DNA of 64,000 bases from UMGS1251 sp036666555 (GTDB lineage: Bacteria; Bacillota; Clostridia; Lachnospirales; Lachnospiraceae), in the NCBI GenBank assembly GCA_036666555.1, contig JAVWVS010000002.1, positions 1 through 64,000 of the forward strand, read 5' to 3'. The position numbers and the translations under genes were made by a program. Within the stretch, counting starts at the first letter, position 1. Every line of letters begins with the position of its first letter. The notes beneath the pieces were generated by a model. The model worked only from the letters and a program-made list of their open reading frames with translations, was not told where the DNA came from and made no database searches. Positions 1 through 9,187 of the stretch are shown here, piece by piece.

Positions 1-32
1 CCAGTGATTAATAGTATTTTGTTTTCAAACAT
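1..32 (-). CDS. N-terminus of a nucleotide-sugar dehydratase/epimerase (partial, runs off window)
   Basis: Only the first ten codons are inside the window. They read MFENKILLIT and the next base pair starts a Gly codon (GG). This matches the start of the Rossmann strand and GGxGxxG loop of short-chain sugar dehydratases and epimerases such as CapE/FnlA, which typically begin in this way. The ATG at 32 follows a GGAGAA ribosome site and lies just downstream of the HlpA-like glycosyltransferase in the same operon. The assignment rests on very few residues; other Rossmann-type enzymes are possible. Confidence 0.5.
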   Translation of the reverse strand, partial: MFENKILLIT

Positions 33-54
33 TTTATTTTCTCCATTTCATATT

Positions 55-1059
55 TTATATCCTTTTACTCTTTCGTTCTTTTAATATTGTAGAAAGGCTA
101 TCATATTTATTAATCTTTAATATCTTTTTCAACACATTTCCTATTTTCAACATAATTCTCCCTCGCAAGGGCCATAAAATTATTTTCCCTATTTTCATCT
201 CATACGTATGATCTGCTAAAACTATTTTTGGATGTTTGAGTGGGAATTGTATTGGCTTTGATTCCATACCGCAAAATCTTCTAGTCATTTCGCTATTAAA
301 TGAATTACCACCATGTTCAGAATAAATGTCAACGCCAATATTTTTTATTAAATTTTTAGAGGGTGATATTCCATACATCCCATTAATTCTGAGAGAAAAT
401 GCCATTTGAAAATCCCATGATGCTTGTTTATTATGTTCCATTTTATACTTAGTAGAAGCAATTGATTGAAACTGTTGTTTGAATAATGATTTATTTTCAT
501 ACGTATATTTTAGTTGTTTCTTATAATAATTATCAAACATTGATAATTCCCCATCATAATATTTTGAAAATTTTTCACTCCATGAGGCCCAACCACAAGG
601 CAATAAATGTTTTGTAAACATATAACTAGAATTATCTTCCGGAATAAATTCTGTTAAATAGTTAGTACCATTAACCCACATTATTCTCTCATCGTTTTCA
701 TATTTCACAAGAAGCTCCTTGCAATATTCAAAAAAAGTTATTTCTGGTAAATTATCATCCTCTAAAAATATTGCCTTTTCTTCCATCGTAAAAACCCATT
801 TTGCTCCTTGTCCTATTCTATCATAAATTCCTCTATTTTTATCAGCATAATTTTTAACTATCTGACAGTTCCAAGTAATATTTGACTCAACTTCTTCTCT
901 ACATTTTTTTACTAAAATTTCCTCTTCTTCGTTTCGGGGTCCATCGGCAATTAAGTATATTTTTTTAGGAGCTATCTTTTTAATACGCTCTAATATTACT
1001 TTAATAGTATCATATCTTTTAAAAATAAATAAAACTACTGGTATATTAAACTCTTCCAT
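55..1059 (-). CDS. Glycosyltransferase, HlpA/GNT-I-like
   Basis: Predicted cytoplasmic glycosyltransferase of 334 residues. The N-terminus (residues 6-45: IPVVLFIFKRYDTIKVILER then LIADGPR) is a GT-A fold strand-helix-strand typical of the group often annotated as hemolytic protein HlpA-like. The segment AIFLEDDNLP near residue 97 supplies the expected DxD-like metal/nucleotide site (EDD). CGWASWSEKF near residue 155 is also characteristic of this group. The start is an ATG with a consensus AGGAGG six bases upstream. It is the penultimate gene visible in the polysaccharide operon, separated by 16 bp from the preceding glycosyltransferase. Donor and acceptor sugars cannot be inferred. Confidence 0.8.
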   Translation of the reverse strand: MEEFNIPVVLFIFKRYDTIKVILERIKKIAPKKIYLIADGPRNEEEEILVKKCREEVESNITWNCQIVKNYADKNRGIYDRIGQGAKWVFTMEEKAIFLEDDNLPEITFFEYCKELLVKYENDERIMWVNGTNYLTEFIPEDNSSYMFTKHLLPCGWASWSEKFSKYYDGELSMFDNYYKKQLKYTYENKSLFKQQFQSIASTKYKMEHNKQASWDFQMAFSLRINGMYGISPSKNLIKNIGVDIYSEHGGNSFNSEMTRRFCGMESKPIQFPLKHPKIVLADHTYEMKIGKIILWPLRGRIMLKIGNVLKKILKINKYDSLSTILKERKSKRI

Positions 1060-1075
1060 CTTGTCCTCCTTTATT

Positions 1076-2257
1076 TTACTTATCTAGCAGTTCTTTTAGC
1101 GACAATGAAAACTTACGATAATCCAAACAATCATTTTTTTTAAGATTTTGATGAATATTCATTAATTCTTTTTTACTATATTGCATAGCTTGTTTTATTG
1201 CTTGTTTTAATGAATCTTTTGAAAATTTTTCTACTAAAATTCCTGTTTCCCCTTCTATAATATAATCAGCAACATTGCTTGATGGTGTGGTAATTACAGG
1301 AGTTCCACATCCAAAACTCTCACTAAACTTTGTTGGAAAACCAGCCCTTGTGATTCGATTATCATTTCTAGCAATAACTGAAAAATCACACAAAGCAATC
1401 ATATCAAGACATTCTATATGTGAAATAATACCAAGATGTTTGACTCGTTTTTCATAATACATATTGTTACATAAATTTATCTTTTCATTTTTAATAATAT
1501 TTTCATCAAATCCTGCCATTATTAATTTACATCGATATCCTTCTTCATTTAATTCAATTACTGATTCTATTAGCCAATCAATTCTTTCTTTATCAAAATT
1601 AAACCCTGGATTACCAGCATATCCAAGTGTGAATATATCATTCCCTTTATATTTATTAACACGCCCCCACTTAATATCATCAATATCAATTGTACCAGGT
1701 ATTACAATTATATTTGATACTTTATCTTTAAAATAATTTTTTAAATAACTGCTTATACAAATCATATTCTCGAATTTTGGATAAAGACACTTCATTCTAA
1801 TATTGGTATCTAAATTTTTAGCAATCTTCATCGGAAAAGGCAATCGAGATTTACCATACCATTCAACAGAATCAGCAATTAGTTTAATATTATGATTTTT
1901 ACAAAACATTCTCAATCTAAATAAAGCAGTAACCTCATAATCCATTGCAATTATAGAATGTATCCTATCAATTCCATATATTTTCATAATCTTAATAAAT
2001 GGTTTGATAGTTGTCATTCTAATCAGCCATTCAGTAATTGATTCCGGATATTTAACAGCATAACAATCAATTCCACTATATTGTTTTTTTGTATCTTCAA
2101 TTGGTGTCTTTTGCTCAATATCATTATCTAAGCCAATTACAACAGGTTTTTTATGTATATCAATCAATGACTTACAAATTGCGGTAGCACGTTGTGCTGC
2201 AGCATTTTTATCAGGCATAATCATTGCATCTATATATAGTACTATATCTTTTTTCAT
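1076..2257 (-). CDS. Glycosyltransferase family 4-type
   Basis: GT-B fold glycosyltransferase of about 393 residues, adding a sugar to the growing repeat unit on the cytoplasmic face of the membrane. The C-terminal half shows the GT4 features: a GYAGNPGFNFDKERIDWLI segment, then a SESFGCGTPVITTPSSNVAD block (residues about 315-335) with the E-x7-E-like nucleotide-sugar site partly altered, followed by a GETGILVE loop. I chose the ATG at 2257 (fifth codon of the longest open frame, which begins with TTG) because GAGG lies seven bases upstream. The upstream Fe-S gene ends inside that ribosome site, implying translational coupling. Confidence 0.82.
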   Translation of the reverse strand: MKKDIVLYIDAMIMPDKNAAAQRATAICKSLIDIHKKPVVIGLDNDIEQKTPIEDTKKQYSGIDCYAVKYPESITEWLIRMTTIKPFIKIMKIYGIDRIHSIIAMDYEVTALFRLRMFCKNHNIKLIADSVEWYGKSRLPFPMKIAKNLDTNIRMKCLYPKFENMICISSYLKNYFKDKVSNIIVIPGTIDIDDIKWGRVNKYKGNDIFTLGYAGNPGFNFDKERIDWLIESVIELNEEGYRCKLIMAGFDENIIKNEKINLCNNMYYEKRVKHLGIISHIECLDMIALCDFSVIARNDNRITRAGFPTKFSESFGCGTPVITTPSSNVADYIIEGETGILVEKFSKDSLKQAIKQAMQYSKKELMNIHQNLKKNDCLDYRKFSLSLKELLDK

Positions 2258-2265
2258 TAAAATCC

Positions 2266-3477
2266 TCAAACTTTCTTTCTATACCAATTTCTCAATTTTT
2301 TTCTTATTTTTTTTGGAAAATATGCGGTGATTTCTTTCATTTTTAATTTAATTTTTCTTTTTAGTGGAAATTTTCTTCTATATTTTGTCATTACCTTTTT
2401 AATATCACTTCCATGTTTCAAATCATTTATTGCACTAAAATTAATATTATTATAATCACGAGTACTTTGGTTATTAATACAATCTATTATATTTTCCTCA
2501 TCAAATATTTTTATTACTCCTTGTTCCTCGAGTTTTTTTATTATACTTTCACCTATATCTGATAACGATAAAACTGCAGATACCCCATCTTTATTATCCT
2601 GATATTTTTTCCCCCATAAATCTCCCAATCGAATATCTGCACAAGATCTTTCTTTTCTTACAACGCAGCTGTTACATGAAGGATTTAGTAAAACATTATC
2701 AAAAAAGGCCTTATAAAACAAATCATATTCACTTGACTTTTCATATATTTTATCAACTGAAGTCACTTTCATAGTAAAATCATGCCAACCATTAACTTTG
2801 CTTCGAAAAACGATATTGTTTAAATTATTAATTCCATGCCTTTTTTTAAGCCAATCTAAATAATTGTTCCATACCAAATAAGAAGGTATCCCATGACAAA
2901 ACAAATCAATCGTTATTAATTCATTATTAAGTTTATTCTCACTAAAACTTTTCTTTATTCCTAATATTTGACATGGAGTTGCAAATATCATGAATTTGCT
3001 AGCTTTATTATCTTTAGCAATTTCAATGATTTTCTTAAAGCAGTCACCTGTTATGGCTTGTATATATTTCGACCCTTTTGTTTGTTCCAGTGTAGTATTA
3101 TCAACAATTATTGTTTTTGCTATATTTAGCTCATAATCATAAATCACACCTGAAATAATATAATGATTCTCTAATCCATATTTAGCTAATTCATATGCTA
3201 TCCCACCCGAAGTACATGTTTTTAAAGTATCATCATTATTCGTCTGCGCAGAATATAATTTTCCATTTTTCAGTAATTTACCAGATTCTTCTACTTTCAG
3301 GAATTTATAGCATACTTTTTTGCACAGTCCACAATTAGTACATTTGTCACTATTTACTAATGGTGTATAAAATCCGTCTTCATTAATTTGATAAGAAATG
3401 GATTCGGTCGGACAAATTGTAGCACATGCACCACAGCCAGAACATGGTTTCATACTATTCATAATAGATTTATCCAT
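2266..3477 (-). CDS. Coenzyme F420 hydrogenase/dehydrogenase beta subunit-like Fe-S protein
   Basis: 403 residues. The N-terminus carries two ferredoxin-type 4Fe-4S motifs: CSGCGACATICP (residues about 12-23) and CTNCGLCKKVC (about 46-56). The FrhB-like body follows, with CTSGGIAYELA, GSKYIQA and ATPCQILGIKK segments, then CNSCVVRKERSCADIRLGDLWG, which adds further cysteines. Proteins of this family frequently sit beside polysaccharide pyruvyltransferases in exopolysaccharide loci, as here (the pyruvyltransferase is at 6200-7309). The redox step is not known; a reductive modification of a sugar or lipid carrier is an inference only. The ATG at 3477 has an AAGGTG ribosome site. Confidence 0.85.
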   Translation of the reverse strand: MDKSIMNSMKPCSGCGACATICPTESISYQINEDGFYTPLVNSDKCTNCGLCKKVCYKFLKVEESGKLLKNGKLYSAQTNNDDTLKTCTSGGIAYELAKYGLENHYIISGVIYDYELNIAKTIIVDNTTLEQTKGSKYIQAITGDCFKKIIEIAKDNKASKFMIFATPCQILGIKKSFSENKLNNELITIDLFCHGIPSYLVWNNYLDWLKKRHGINNLNNIVFRSKVNGWHDFTMKVTSVDKIYEKSSEYDLFYKAFFDNVLLNPSCNSCVVRKERSCADIRLGDLWGKKYQDNKDGVSAVLSLSDIGESIIKKLEEQGVIKIFDEENIIDCINNQSTRDYNNINFSAINDLKHGSDIKKVMTKYRRKFPLKRKIKLKMKEITAYFPKKIRKKLRNWYRKKV

Positions 3478-3546
3478 GGATATTCACCTTCTTTCTTACA
3501 TTTTTCTTTCTTATACCTCTTTTGTCTGAAAACTAGGATTGCATTT

Positions 3547-4878
3547 TTATATTAATTTCTTTTTCAGTGAAACTAATTGCAAAATCAAGGATGGAATCAT
3601 CAACATTGTATTAATCCATACTATACATATCCAAGAATTAAAATAATAAGATGCAAAGATTGCTATTGGTATTTTTAGCAGTGCCGCAATTGTATTACCT
3701 ACCATTTGTGGCTTTAAATCATTTATTCCATTTGCAATACATGTTATTGAAGATGTCATTATCATAACACTAGAAAATATTGCAAATGATAATGCATAGA
3801 TCACATTACTTTTAATATTAGCAGAACCAACTATTATTTTAATGATAAACGGAAAAATAGGTATAATTATAAAACATAGTCCACAAACAAAAATTCCAAG
3901 TGCATTTAAATATTTATATATTTTTGAAATTTTCAATATGTTTTTTTTGTTATATTCATTGGATACTGAAGACCAAACAGGGTTTGTAATAATAGAAAAA
4001 AATGAAACAAATAACATAAATACACGATTATATACATTGTATTCTACTACATATTCTGGTCCATATAGTCTTGTAATAATCAAATCATTTGTAGAGTTTA
4101 ACACAAGTAAAGTTATCTGAACCCAAAAAAACATGTATCCTAATTTCAAAATTTTTAAAGCAAACTCTTTATCATATGCTCTAAAGGATGGTTTTGCTCT
4201 TTTTAATTTTTTCTTAAATATTATAATTGTAGTAAGAATTATTGGTAGATTCAACGTCATTATTTGTACCGATGATAAAACAATTAAGGAACTAGATATG
4301 CTTTTCCCCTTAAACAAAATAGCAAATACAAGTATTAGACTATTTGATATCAATGAAATCAAATTTGCAATTGCATTTTTTTGTAAAGCATATAAGATAG
4401 AGAAAATCAATTTCAGCCAAAAATATAACATCAAACCAACAAAGGACATTTGTATTGTACATATCAATACCTTTGCCGGAATAATCTCGGGTGAAATATT
4501 TAAGAAGTTATTCCAATTAACCATCTGAATTATCTTAGTTCCGAGTATTGAAATGATTAACGAAATAATCCCTAATACTATATATGCTGATGAAATACAT
4601 TTTTTTTGCATCTTAAAATCATTAAGAATAATATACTTAGTAAGGGTATTTCTTAATCCATTCCCTATACCCATATCAAAAGTTAATACCCAATTCAATA
4701 TTGACTGAATTGCAAGCCAAATCCCCAATACTTGTTGATTTTCAAAATAATTTAAATAAACAGTAACTGTAACTAAATTAACTACCAAAGAGAATCCTTT
4801 AATAAAAAATGTTCCTAATATATTACCAAATAAAATTTTATTGTCCCTCATTTTAACAATGTGTGTTTTTATATTCAA
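3547..4878 (-). CDS. Wzx-type polysaccharide flippase (MOP superfamily)
   Basis: A 443-residue membrane protein with roughly twelve to fourteen hydrophobic segments and the oligosaccharyl-lipid flippase pattern (for example FDMGIGNGLRNTLTKYI near residue 70, common in RfbX/Wzx-like proteins). It would move undecaprenyl-linked repeat units across the membrane. The start is taken as TTG at 4878 because AAAGGAGG lies six bases upstream; the first ATG (4851) has no comparable site. The coding region overlaps the 3' end of the Wzy gene by 26 bp, so the two are probably coupled. Sequence is very AT-rich and poorly conserved, as usual for Wzx. Confidence 0.85.
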   Translation of the reverse strand: MNIKTHIVKMRDNKILFGNILGTFFIKGFSLVVNLVTVTVYLNYFENQQVLGIWLAIQSILNWVLTFDMGIGNGLRNTLTKYIILNDFKMQKKCISSAYIVLGIISLIISILGTKIIQMVNWNNFLNISPEIIPAKVLICTIQMSFVGLMLYFWLKLIFSILYALQKNAIANLISLISNSLILVFAILFKGKSISSSLIVLSSVQIMTLNLPIILTTIIIFKKKLKRAKPSFRAYDKEFALKILKLGYMFFWVQITLLVLNSTNDLIITRLYGPEYVVEYNVYNRVFMLFVSFFSIITNPVWSSVSNEYNKKNILKISKIYKYLNALGIFVCGLCFIIIPIFPFIIKIIVGSANIKSNVIYALSFAIFSSVMIMTSSITCIANGINDLKPQMVGNTIAALLKIPIAIFASYYFNSWICIVWINTMLMIPSLILQLVSLKKKLI

Positions 4879-6088
4879 AAGACCCCTCCTTTCTAGTAAT
4901 TTGCTTAGCAGAAAAAAAATCTCGAATAAAATAAAAACTTATTATCCATGTAATAGTAAAAAACATATGGGGTTCCTTATTTATAATTGAAAAGAACACA
5001 ACAAAAACTATGATTCTAGAAATAACATTCCATCTCTTATAAAATAATATCCCTGCGCCCTGAAATATTGTTACTAAGACACCTATAATTCCAAATGAAG
5101 CCATAAGGTATGTTGTGGTAGAGGTTTGTGATATATTAGCACTGGAATATAACTTTCCCACCTGATCCAGTCCTACACCTAATATTGGATGTTCCATAAA
5201 AATTTCAAAATTTACAAATGGAGATTCTGCCCTCATTGTTGATGATGCAGTCTCATTTACTAATTTACTAAAGACTCGAGGTTGTGATTCTAATAAATAG
5301 TTAAAAATATCGTTAATATTCATAAAAATACAAGCAATTATTCCACCAAGGATAAAAAGTAAAACTATTTTTCTAATTGTTATTTTTTTAATTGTTTTTA
5401 CAAATAATAAACATAGTGCTAATATATAAAGCAAATAAGCTGCGGTAGATTGAGACGTAAAAACAGTGACTGATAAAATTATAATATCAAACACTTGAAC
5501 TTTATTATTATCAAGTATGCTAAACATAATTGCCAATACTAGAAATGAGCCGAAAATGCCTGGTTCCCAAAAGCATCCCATATTTCTTCCGCCAGCCTTT
5601 CCTACTATATCAAAAAACAGCAGTGCATTATAATATTTTATTCCTGTTACGTTTGTAATAATCGGAAGTGGTGGAAACGGATTTATATAAACGAAATACA
5701 CATGACCTACTAAAGAAATAACGGCTATAATTACCATTGCTTTAACAAAATTTTTTCGGAATACTTCAAAGTTATACACTCTCACAATTACTAGTGAAAA
5801 AAATATGACCAATAAAAATTTCAATATGTAAGAAACACTTCCACCCAAAATAAGTATTAAAGCAAAAGCCCATGTGAACAATAATAAGAATTCAATTAAT
5901 AGATAGATATCTAAATTGATTTTCTTATACAACACACAAAAAAAATATATAAGTATTGGTATAATTAGCAAAAAATGGTATTTATTTCCAGCAATAGTAT
6001 TTAATGCATGTCCTGTTGTTAAAAACATGAGTATAAATAGCAAAAAATTAATTTTAATATTTCTATTTACATTATAGTTAAAACTCAT
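4853..6088 (-). CDS. O-antigen/capsule polymerase (Wzy-like)
   Basis: 411 residues with about ten to eleven transmembrane segments. A large extracytoplasmic loop (around residues 255-310) contains the ESPFVNFEIFMEHPILGVGLDQ stretch. The P-I-L-G-V-G element is typical of O-antigen ligase/Wzy proteins. KAGGRNMGCFWEPGIFGSFL near residue 165 is the other conserved periplasmic-edge block (EPGIFG). It would polymerise flipped repeat units outside the membrane. Position next to the flippase supports the call. The ATG at 6088 is preceded only by a weak GAGAAAAAA site. Confidence 0.82.
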   Translation of the reverse strand: MSFNYNVNRNIKINFLLFILMFLTTGHALNTIAGNKYHFLLIIPILIYFFCVLYKKINLDIYLLIEFLLLFTWAFALILILGGSVSYILKFLLVIFFSLVIVRVYNFEVFRKNFVKAMVIIAVISLVGHVYFVYINPFPPLPIITNVTGIKYYNALLFFDIVGKAGGRNMGCFWEPGIFGSFLVLAIMFSILDNNKVQVFDIIILSVTVFTSQSTAAYLLYILALCLLFVKTIKKITIRKIVLLFILGGIIACIFMNINDIFNYLLESQPRVFSKLVNETASSTMRAESPFVNFEIFMEHPILGVGLDQVGKLYSSANISQTSTTTYLMASFGIIGVLVTIFQGAGILFYKRWNVISRIIVFVVFFSIINKEPHMFFTITWIISFYFIRDFFSAKQITRKEGSFEYKNTHC

Positions 6089-6199
6089 TTTTTTCTCGCT
6101 CTCTATCCGTTTTAGTAAATTCTGTAAAACTATCTATAACTTGCTTTGGAAAGACAAACCATTACACAGATACCATATTCTATACATACATTATTACTA

Positions 6200-7309
6200 T
6201 TAGCAATTAACTGTTTCATCTTTTTCACATAATGATAATGCATGTTCCAGATAATTATTTGAATGTTCTCTCATTTCCTTTATTTTTCTGTTCAATTCCC
6301 TGAAATCAATTTGTTGTTCGAATATATCCGACAAATAATTCAAATCAAATATTTTTATCTGCCTATTAGATAGCCCTGTCCTTTTTAACATATCAACTAA
6401 TTTATTACTGTTTAAGCTTCTCACATAAACTGCCATTGGTCTATTTGTAATAGACGATAATACTAATCCATGGAATGTATCTGTAATAACACATTCTGCT
6501 CTTCGAAAATATTCTAGCCATTCCAAACAATTACATGATATGTTTTTATCACACCAAGCATGGTAAGTTCCCACTGAAACTGTTATTAAATGCTTTTTTT
6601 GCGCAAATTGTTTTATTGCAGCAATTTCATTATCTGCAATCATAAATCTATCCATGGAATAAAGTAATAAATATTTTTTTAAAGGTCTAACACTTACTTT
6701 CATTTTTTCAAAATCATATAAGATAACAGGATCACATACAATTTCCGGAGAATTTTCCGTTAATAATTTAACTAAGTCTGCACTATGCTCATCCCTTACT
6801 GAAAGAGCAAAAAACTGTCTTAATCCTGAACTGATTACATTTTCACAATGATGTTTTTTCAATGTATGCATATCGGTTTGACCAAATGATGCAGCATACG
6901 AAATCACCTTGTTTGTAAGAAGTCCATGTCCAAACATCATTATATTAATTCCTACTGGAATACTAAATACTTCATCACTGCCCACTATTACACTTTCTGC
7001 ATTAGATTCAGAATAAAACTCTTGTTTAAAATTGTAACTTCTAAATCTCTTGTTTTTCTTGAATTTTTTATAATTAAACCATGTCAAACCCAAACCTTTT
7101 TTAATTAAATAATTTGATATAATGTATGGTATTGATTTTATTGTAATTTGATTTTTTAACTTTTCTTTACAATTAAAATCATAATTTTTATTATATTCTA
7201 ATACTATTGGTTCATGTCCCATCTGCTCTATTTGGTTATACAATGCATATAACTGTAGTTGTGCTCCCATATTATTTACATCATAGTGTGTTAATATCCC
7301 AATTTTCAT
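6200..7309 (-). CDS. Polysaccharide pyruvyl transferase family protein
   Basis: 369 residues. The N-terminal GILTHYDVNNMGAQLQLYAL block (residues 3-22, N-x-G-A-x-LQ) and the later VGSDEVF (about residue 108), SYAASFG, VCDPVILYD and DTFHGLVLSSITNRPMAVY (about residues 285-303) are the family hallmarks. The enzyme would transfer pyruvate from phosphoenolpyruvate to a sugar to form a ketal, adding negative charge to the polymer. Its common partner, the F420-hydrogenase-beta-like protein, is three genes downstream. The ATG at 7309 has GGGAGG at a suitable distance. That ribosome site forms the last codons of a 40-codon open frame upstream. Confidence 0.88.
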   Translation of the reverse strand: MKIGILTHYDVNNMGAQLQLYALYNQIEQMGHEPIVLEYNKNYDFNCKEKLKNQITIKSIPYIISNYLIKKGLGLTWFNYKKFKKNKRFRSYNFKQEFYSESNAESVIVGSDEVFSIPVGINIMMFGHGLLTNKVISYAASFGQTDMHTLKKHHCENVISSGLRQFFALSVRDEHSADLVKLLTENSPEIVCDPVILYDFEKMKVSVRPLKKYLLLYSMDRFMIADNEIAAIKQFAQKKHLITVSVGTYHAWCDKNISCNCLEWLEYFRRAECVITDTFHGLVLSSITNRPMAVYVRSLNSNKLVDMLKRTGLSNRQIKIFDLNYLSDIFEQQIDFRELNRKIKEMREHSNNYLEHALSLCEKDETVNC

Positions 7310-7317
7310 TATTATAA

Positions 7318-7440
7318 CTATCCTCCCATAATAACATTTTTAAAATTCATCAAATTAGTTGTTACAATTTCTTTTTTACTTTTATAAATTAACTTGTCAT
7401 AATCATTTTTTGTTTCTTTATACATCCAATAATCTTTCAT
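7318..7440 (-). CDS. Possible 40-residue small ORF upstream of the pyruvyltransferase
   Basis: An open frame of 40 codons with ATG at 7440, ending in ...NVIMGG just before the pyruvyltransferase start. The GGAGG ribosome site of the downstream gene lies within its last codons, an arrangement often seen for coupled upstream genes. The peptide is Lys/Tyr/Asn rich and has no motif I recognise. There is no convincing ribosome site at its own ATG. It could be a real leader peptide, the remnant of a deleted gene's 3' end, or chance. Confidence 0.25.
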   Translation of the reverse strand: MKDYWMYKETKNDYDKLIYKSKKEIVTTNLMNFKNVIMGG

Positions 7441-7642
7441 TTAAATAAAAGAGATATGGAATATAAATAATAATAGCCTTGTTTTTCTTCCTAACTTATT
7501 TTCTAGTTCTAGTCTCTCATATAATATTTACTTATCTATATGCTCTATATCAATGGGCACTAGTATGGATTGTTATCGTAATTAATTATACTACGTATAG
7601 TTTTCGCTTCAAATATTATCAATTTATAGCCCCAGAGCGATA
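7441..7642. other. AT-rich intergenic stretch without a recognised gene
   Basis: Together with the small ORF at 7318-7440 this forms a 333-bp gap between the pyruvyltransferase and the next glycosyltransferase. The bases are very AT-rich. A plus-strand open frame running through it (7479-7820) encodes a hydrophobic peptide and overlaps the 3' part of the glycosyltransferase, so I regard it as chance. I see no clear terminator hairpin or promoter. It may be a deletion scar, given the other scars in this locus. Confidence 0.4.
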
Positions 7643-8803
7643 TCAGCTACCTAATACATTTTCATATATCTTTATAATTTCTTTTTTCACTTCCACAATA
7701 TCATATTTCTTAATTTTTTCCATATTAAATATTGACATTTTTGTTTGTACATCTGGATTATTTACTAAATCTAATATAGCCTGCTTAAACTCATCCACTT
7801 CATACGGATTGCATAAATAGCCACCTTTTTTATCTTCAATAAGATCACTATTCCCTCTTATTTTTGAAACAATACAAGGTAGTCCACTTGCCATAGCTTC
7901 CATTAATGATCTTGGCAACCCTTCTCTGAAAGTAGTAAATAAAAAAGCATCTGAAATCTGCAGTAACTCCTTGATATCTGTTCTATACCCCAAAAAATGA
8001 ATTTGATTTGATACTCTAAGTTCAAGCGCCAATTTTTCTAAACTTCTCAATTCAGGACCTTGACCACATATAAGTAAATGTATATCTGTTTTCCCCAATT
8101 CTGATATAGTTTTTATAGCCATTGCATGATTTTTATTTTTAACTAAATCGCCTACAGAAATCAATACCTTATCACTACCTTTACAACCTACAGATTCTCT
8201 TAATTTTATTTTATTAAATTCTTTTTTGGAAAAAGTTTTCGTATCAATACCTACTCCATTAATGAAATATACGTGTCCATCCTTTTTTAATTTAAAGGTT
8301 TGTGCCGTTTTATAATCTTCTTGGTTCATAGTAATAATAGCATCCGTCCAAGTTGCCATTATCTTTTCTGCCCACATAAATAAGGTTCGATTAATTAATG
8401 GAGCACCTTTGTAAAAATGAAATCCATGAACTGTATATATCACTTTCTTTATTTTTGCTTTTTTTCCGCATATCCTACCAATCAAACCTCCAATTGGTGT
8501 ATTACAATGAATAACCTCAATTTTTTCATTTTTTAATAACTTCATTAAATTTCTGTATGCAATATAATTACTTCTTAAATCAAATAAATTTCGATAAATA
8601 TGTTCATCATATAACTTTATATCCATATCAGAATTCAATTCTTCTGGCTTGCTTCTATTAACACCATAATAAATTTCATAACCCATTTTATTTGCTGCTT
8701 CTAAACATGGCAATGAGTAGTTTGTCAATTTGATTTTCTCTCTACTGTTTCTTTCTTGCTTTGTAGGTTTGAAACCATTAGCAATAAACACATATTTCTT
8801 CAT
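7643..8803 (-). CDS. Glycosyltransferase family 4 (EpsD-like)
   Basis: 386 residues, complete GT-B enzyme. N-terminal domain: EVIHCNTPIGGLIGRI (about residue 95) and YTVHGFHFYKGAPLINR (about residues 120-136), a pattern typical of EpsD/CapM-like transferases. C-terminal domain: LISVGDLVKNKNH, HLLICGQGPELRSLE, FLGYRTDIKELL and then FREGLPRSLMEAMASGLPCI (about residues 300-319), which holds the E-x7-E nucleotide-sugar site. It ends in helices typical of the family. The ATG at 8803 follows AAGGAGTTAGAAG. It lies immediately downstream of broken gene fragments. Confidence 0.9.
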   Translation of the reverse strand: MKKYVFIANGFKPTKQERNSREKIKLTNYSLPCLEAANKMGYEIYYGVNRSKPEELNSDMDIKLYDEHIYRNLFDLRSNYIAYRNLMKLLKNEKIEVIHCNTPIGGLIGRICGKKAKIKKVIYTVHGFHFYKGAPLINRTLFMWAEKIMATWTDAIITMNQEDYKTAQTFKLKKDGHVYFINGVGIDTKTFSKKEFNKIKLRESVGCKGSDKVLISVGDLVKNKNHAMAIKTISELGKTDIHLLICGQGPELRSLEKLALELRVSNQIHFLGYRTDIKELLQISDAFLFTTFREGLPRSLMEAMASGLPCIVSKIRGNSDLIEDKKGGYLCNPYEVDEFKQAILDLVNNPDVQTKMSIFNMEKIKKYDIVEVKKEIIKIYENVLGS

Positions 8804-8838
8804 CTTCTAACTCCTTAACTACACTTTTTAATGGTTTT

Positions 8839-8910
8839 TTAAATTTCCCCAGATGTGCAAAAAGCTCTTGTCATCTGTTCTACTAACTCATGTCCATCCT
8901 CAAAATCAGG
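8839..8910 (-). pseudogene. C-terminal glycosyltransferase-like fragment, out of frame with 8906-9130
   Basis: Reading 8910 to 8839 gives 23 codons, PDFEDGHELVEQMTRAFCTS plus GEI, followed by a TAA stop. The FEDGHELVEQM pattern resembles the C-terminal helix of polysaccharide glycosyltransferases. It begins where the preceding 74-codon frame stops, but in another frame, so the two pieces may be parts of one gene joined by a frameshift or deletion. No start codon or ribosome site belongs to it. Confidence 0.45.
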
Positions 8911-9130
8911 TCATTCTATCAATAGCTAAAATATTCTGTGGATTATAAAAATCATAATCATTTCTGTCCAAGGTTATCACTCTATTAAACATTCCAAATA
9001 TTGATTCATATTGTTTCTTTCCTTTTACTGAATCAGCTAGATATAAAACATATTTAGCTAAAGGAAACACTGCTTTTAGAATGTTCATTACCTGGACATC
9101 CGTCATAGTACCACCATTAAAAAAGATCAT
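8906..9130 (-). pseudogene. Truncated gene, CgeB/glycosyltransferase-like N-terminal fragment
   Basis: 74 codons from ATG 9130. The stretch KYVLYLADSVKGKKQYESI and then MFNRVITLDRNDYDFYN resembles the Y-x-x-DS ... F-x-x-V-x-T-x-D-xx-D block found in CgeB-like polysaccharide glycosyltransferases. Those proteins are several hundred residues long, so this would be about one fifth of a gene. It ends abruptly at a TGA, and a further fragment follows in another frame. I therefore call it a remnant. A short functional protein is less likely but not excluded. Confidence 0.45.
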
Positions 9131-9187
9131 TCTATTTATCTTAATATTACTATTTTTTCAGCACCCCATTTTTCAAAGCTTATAGTT

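Noticed and set aside
7479..7820. Plus-strand 113-codon open frame in the gap before the glycosyltransferase
   Set aside because: It overlaps the real glycosyltransferase on the other strand, has no ribosome site and encodes a low-complexity hydrophobic peptide.
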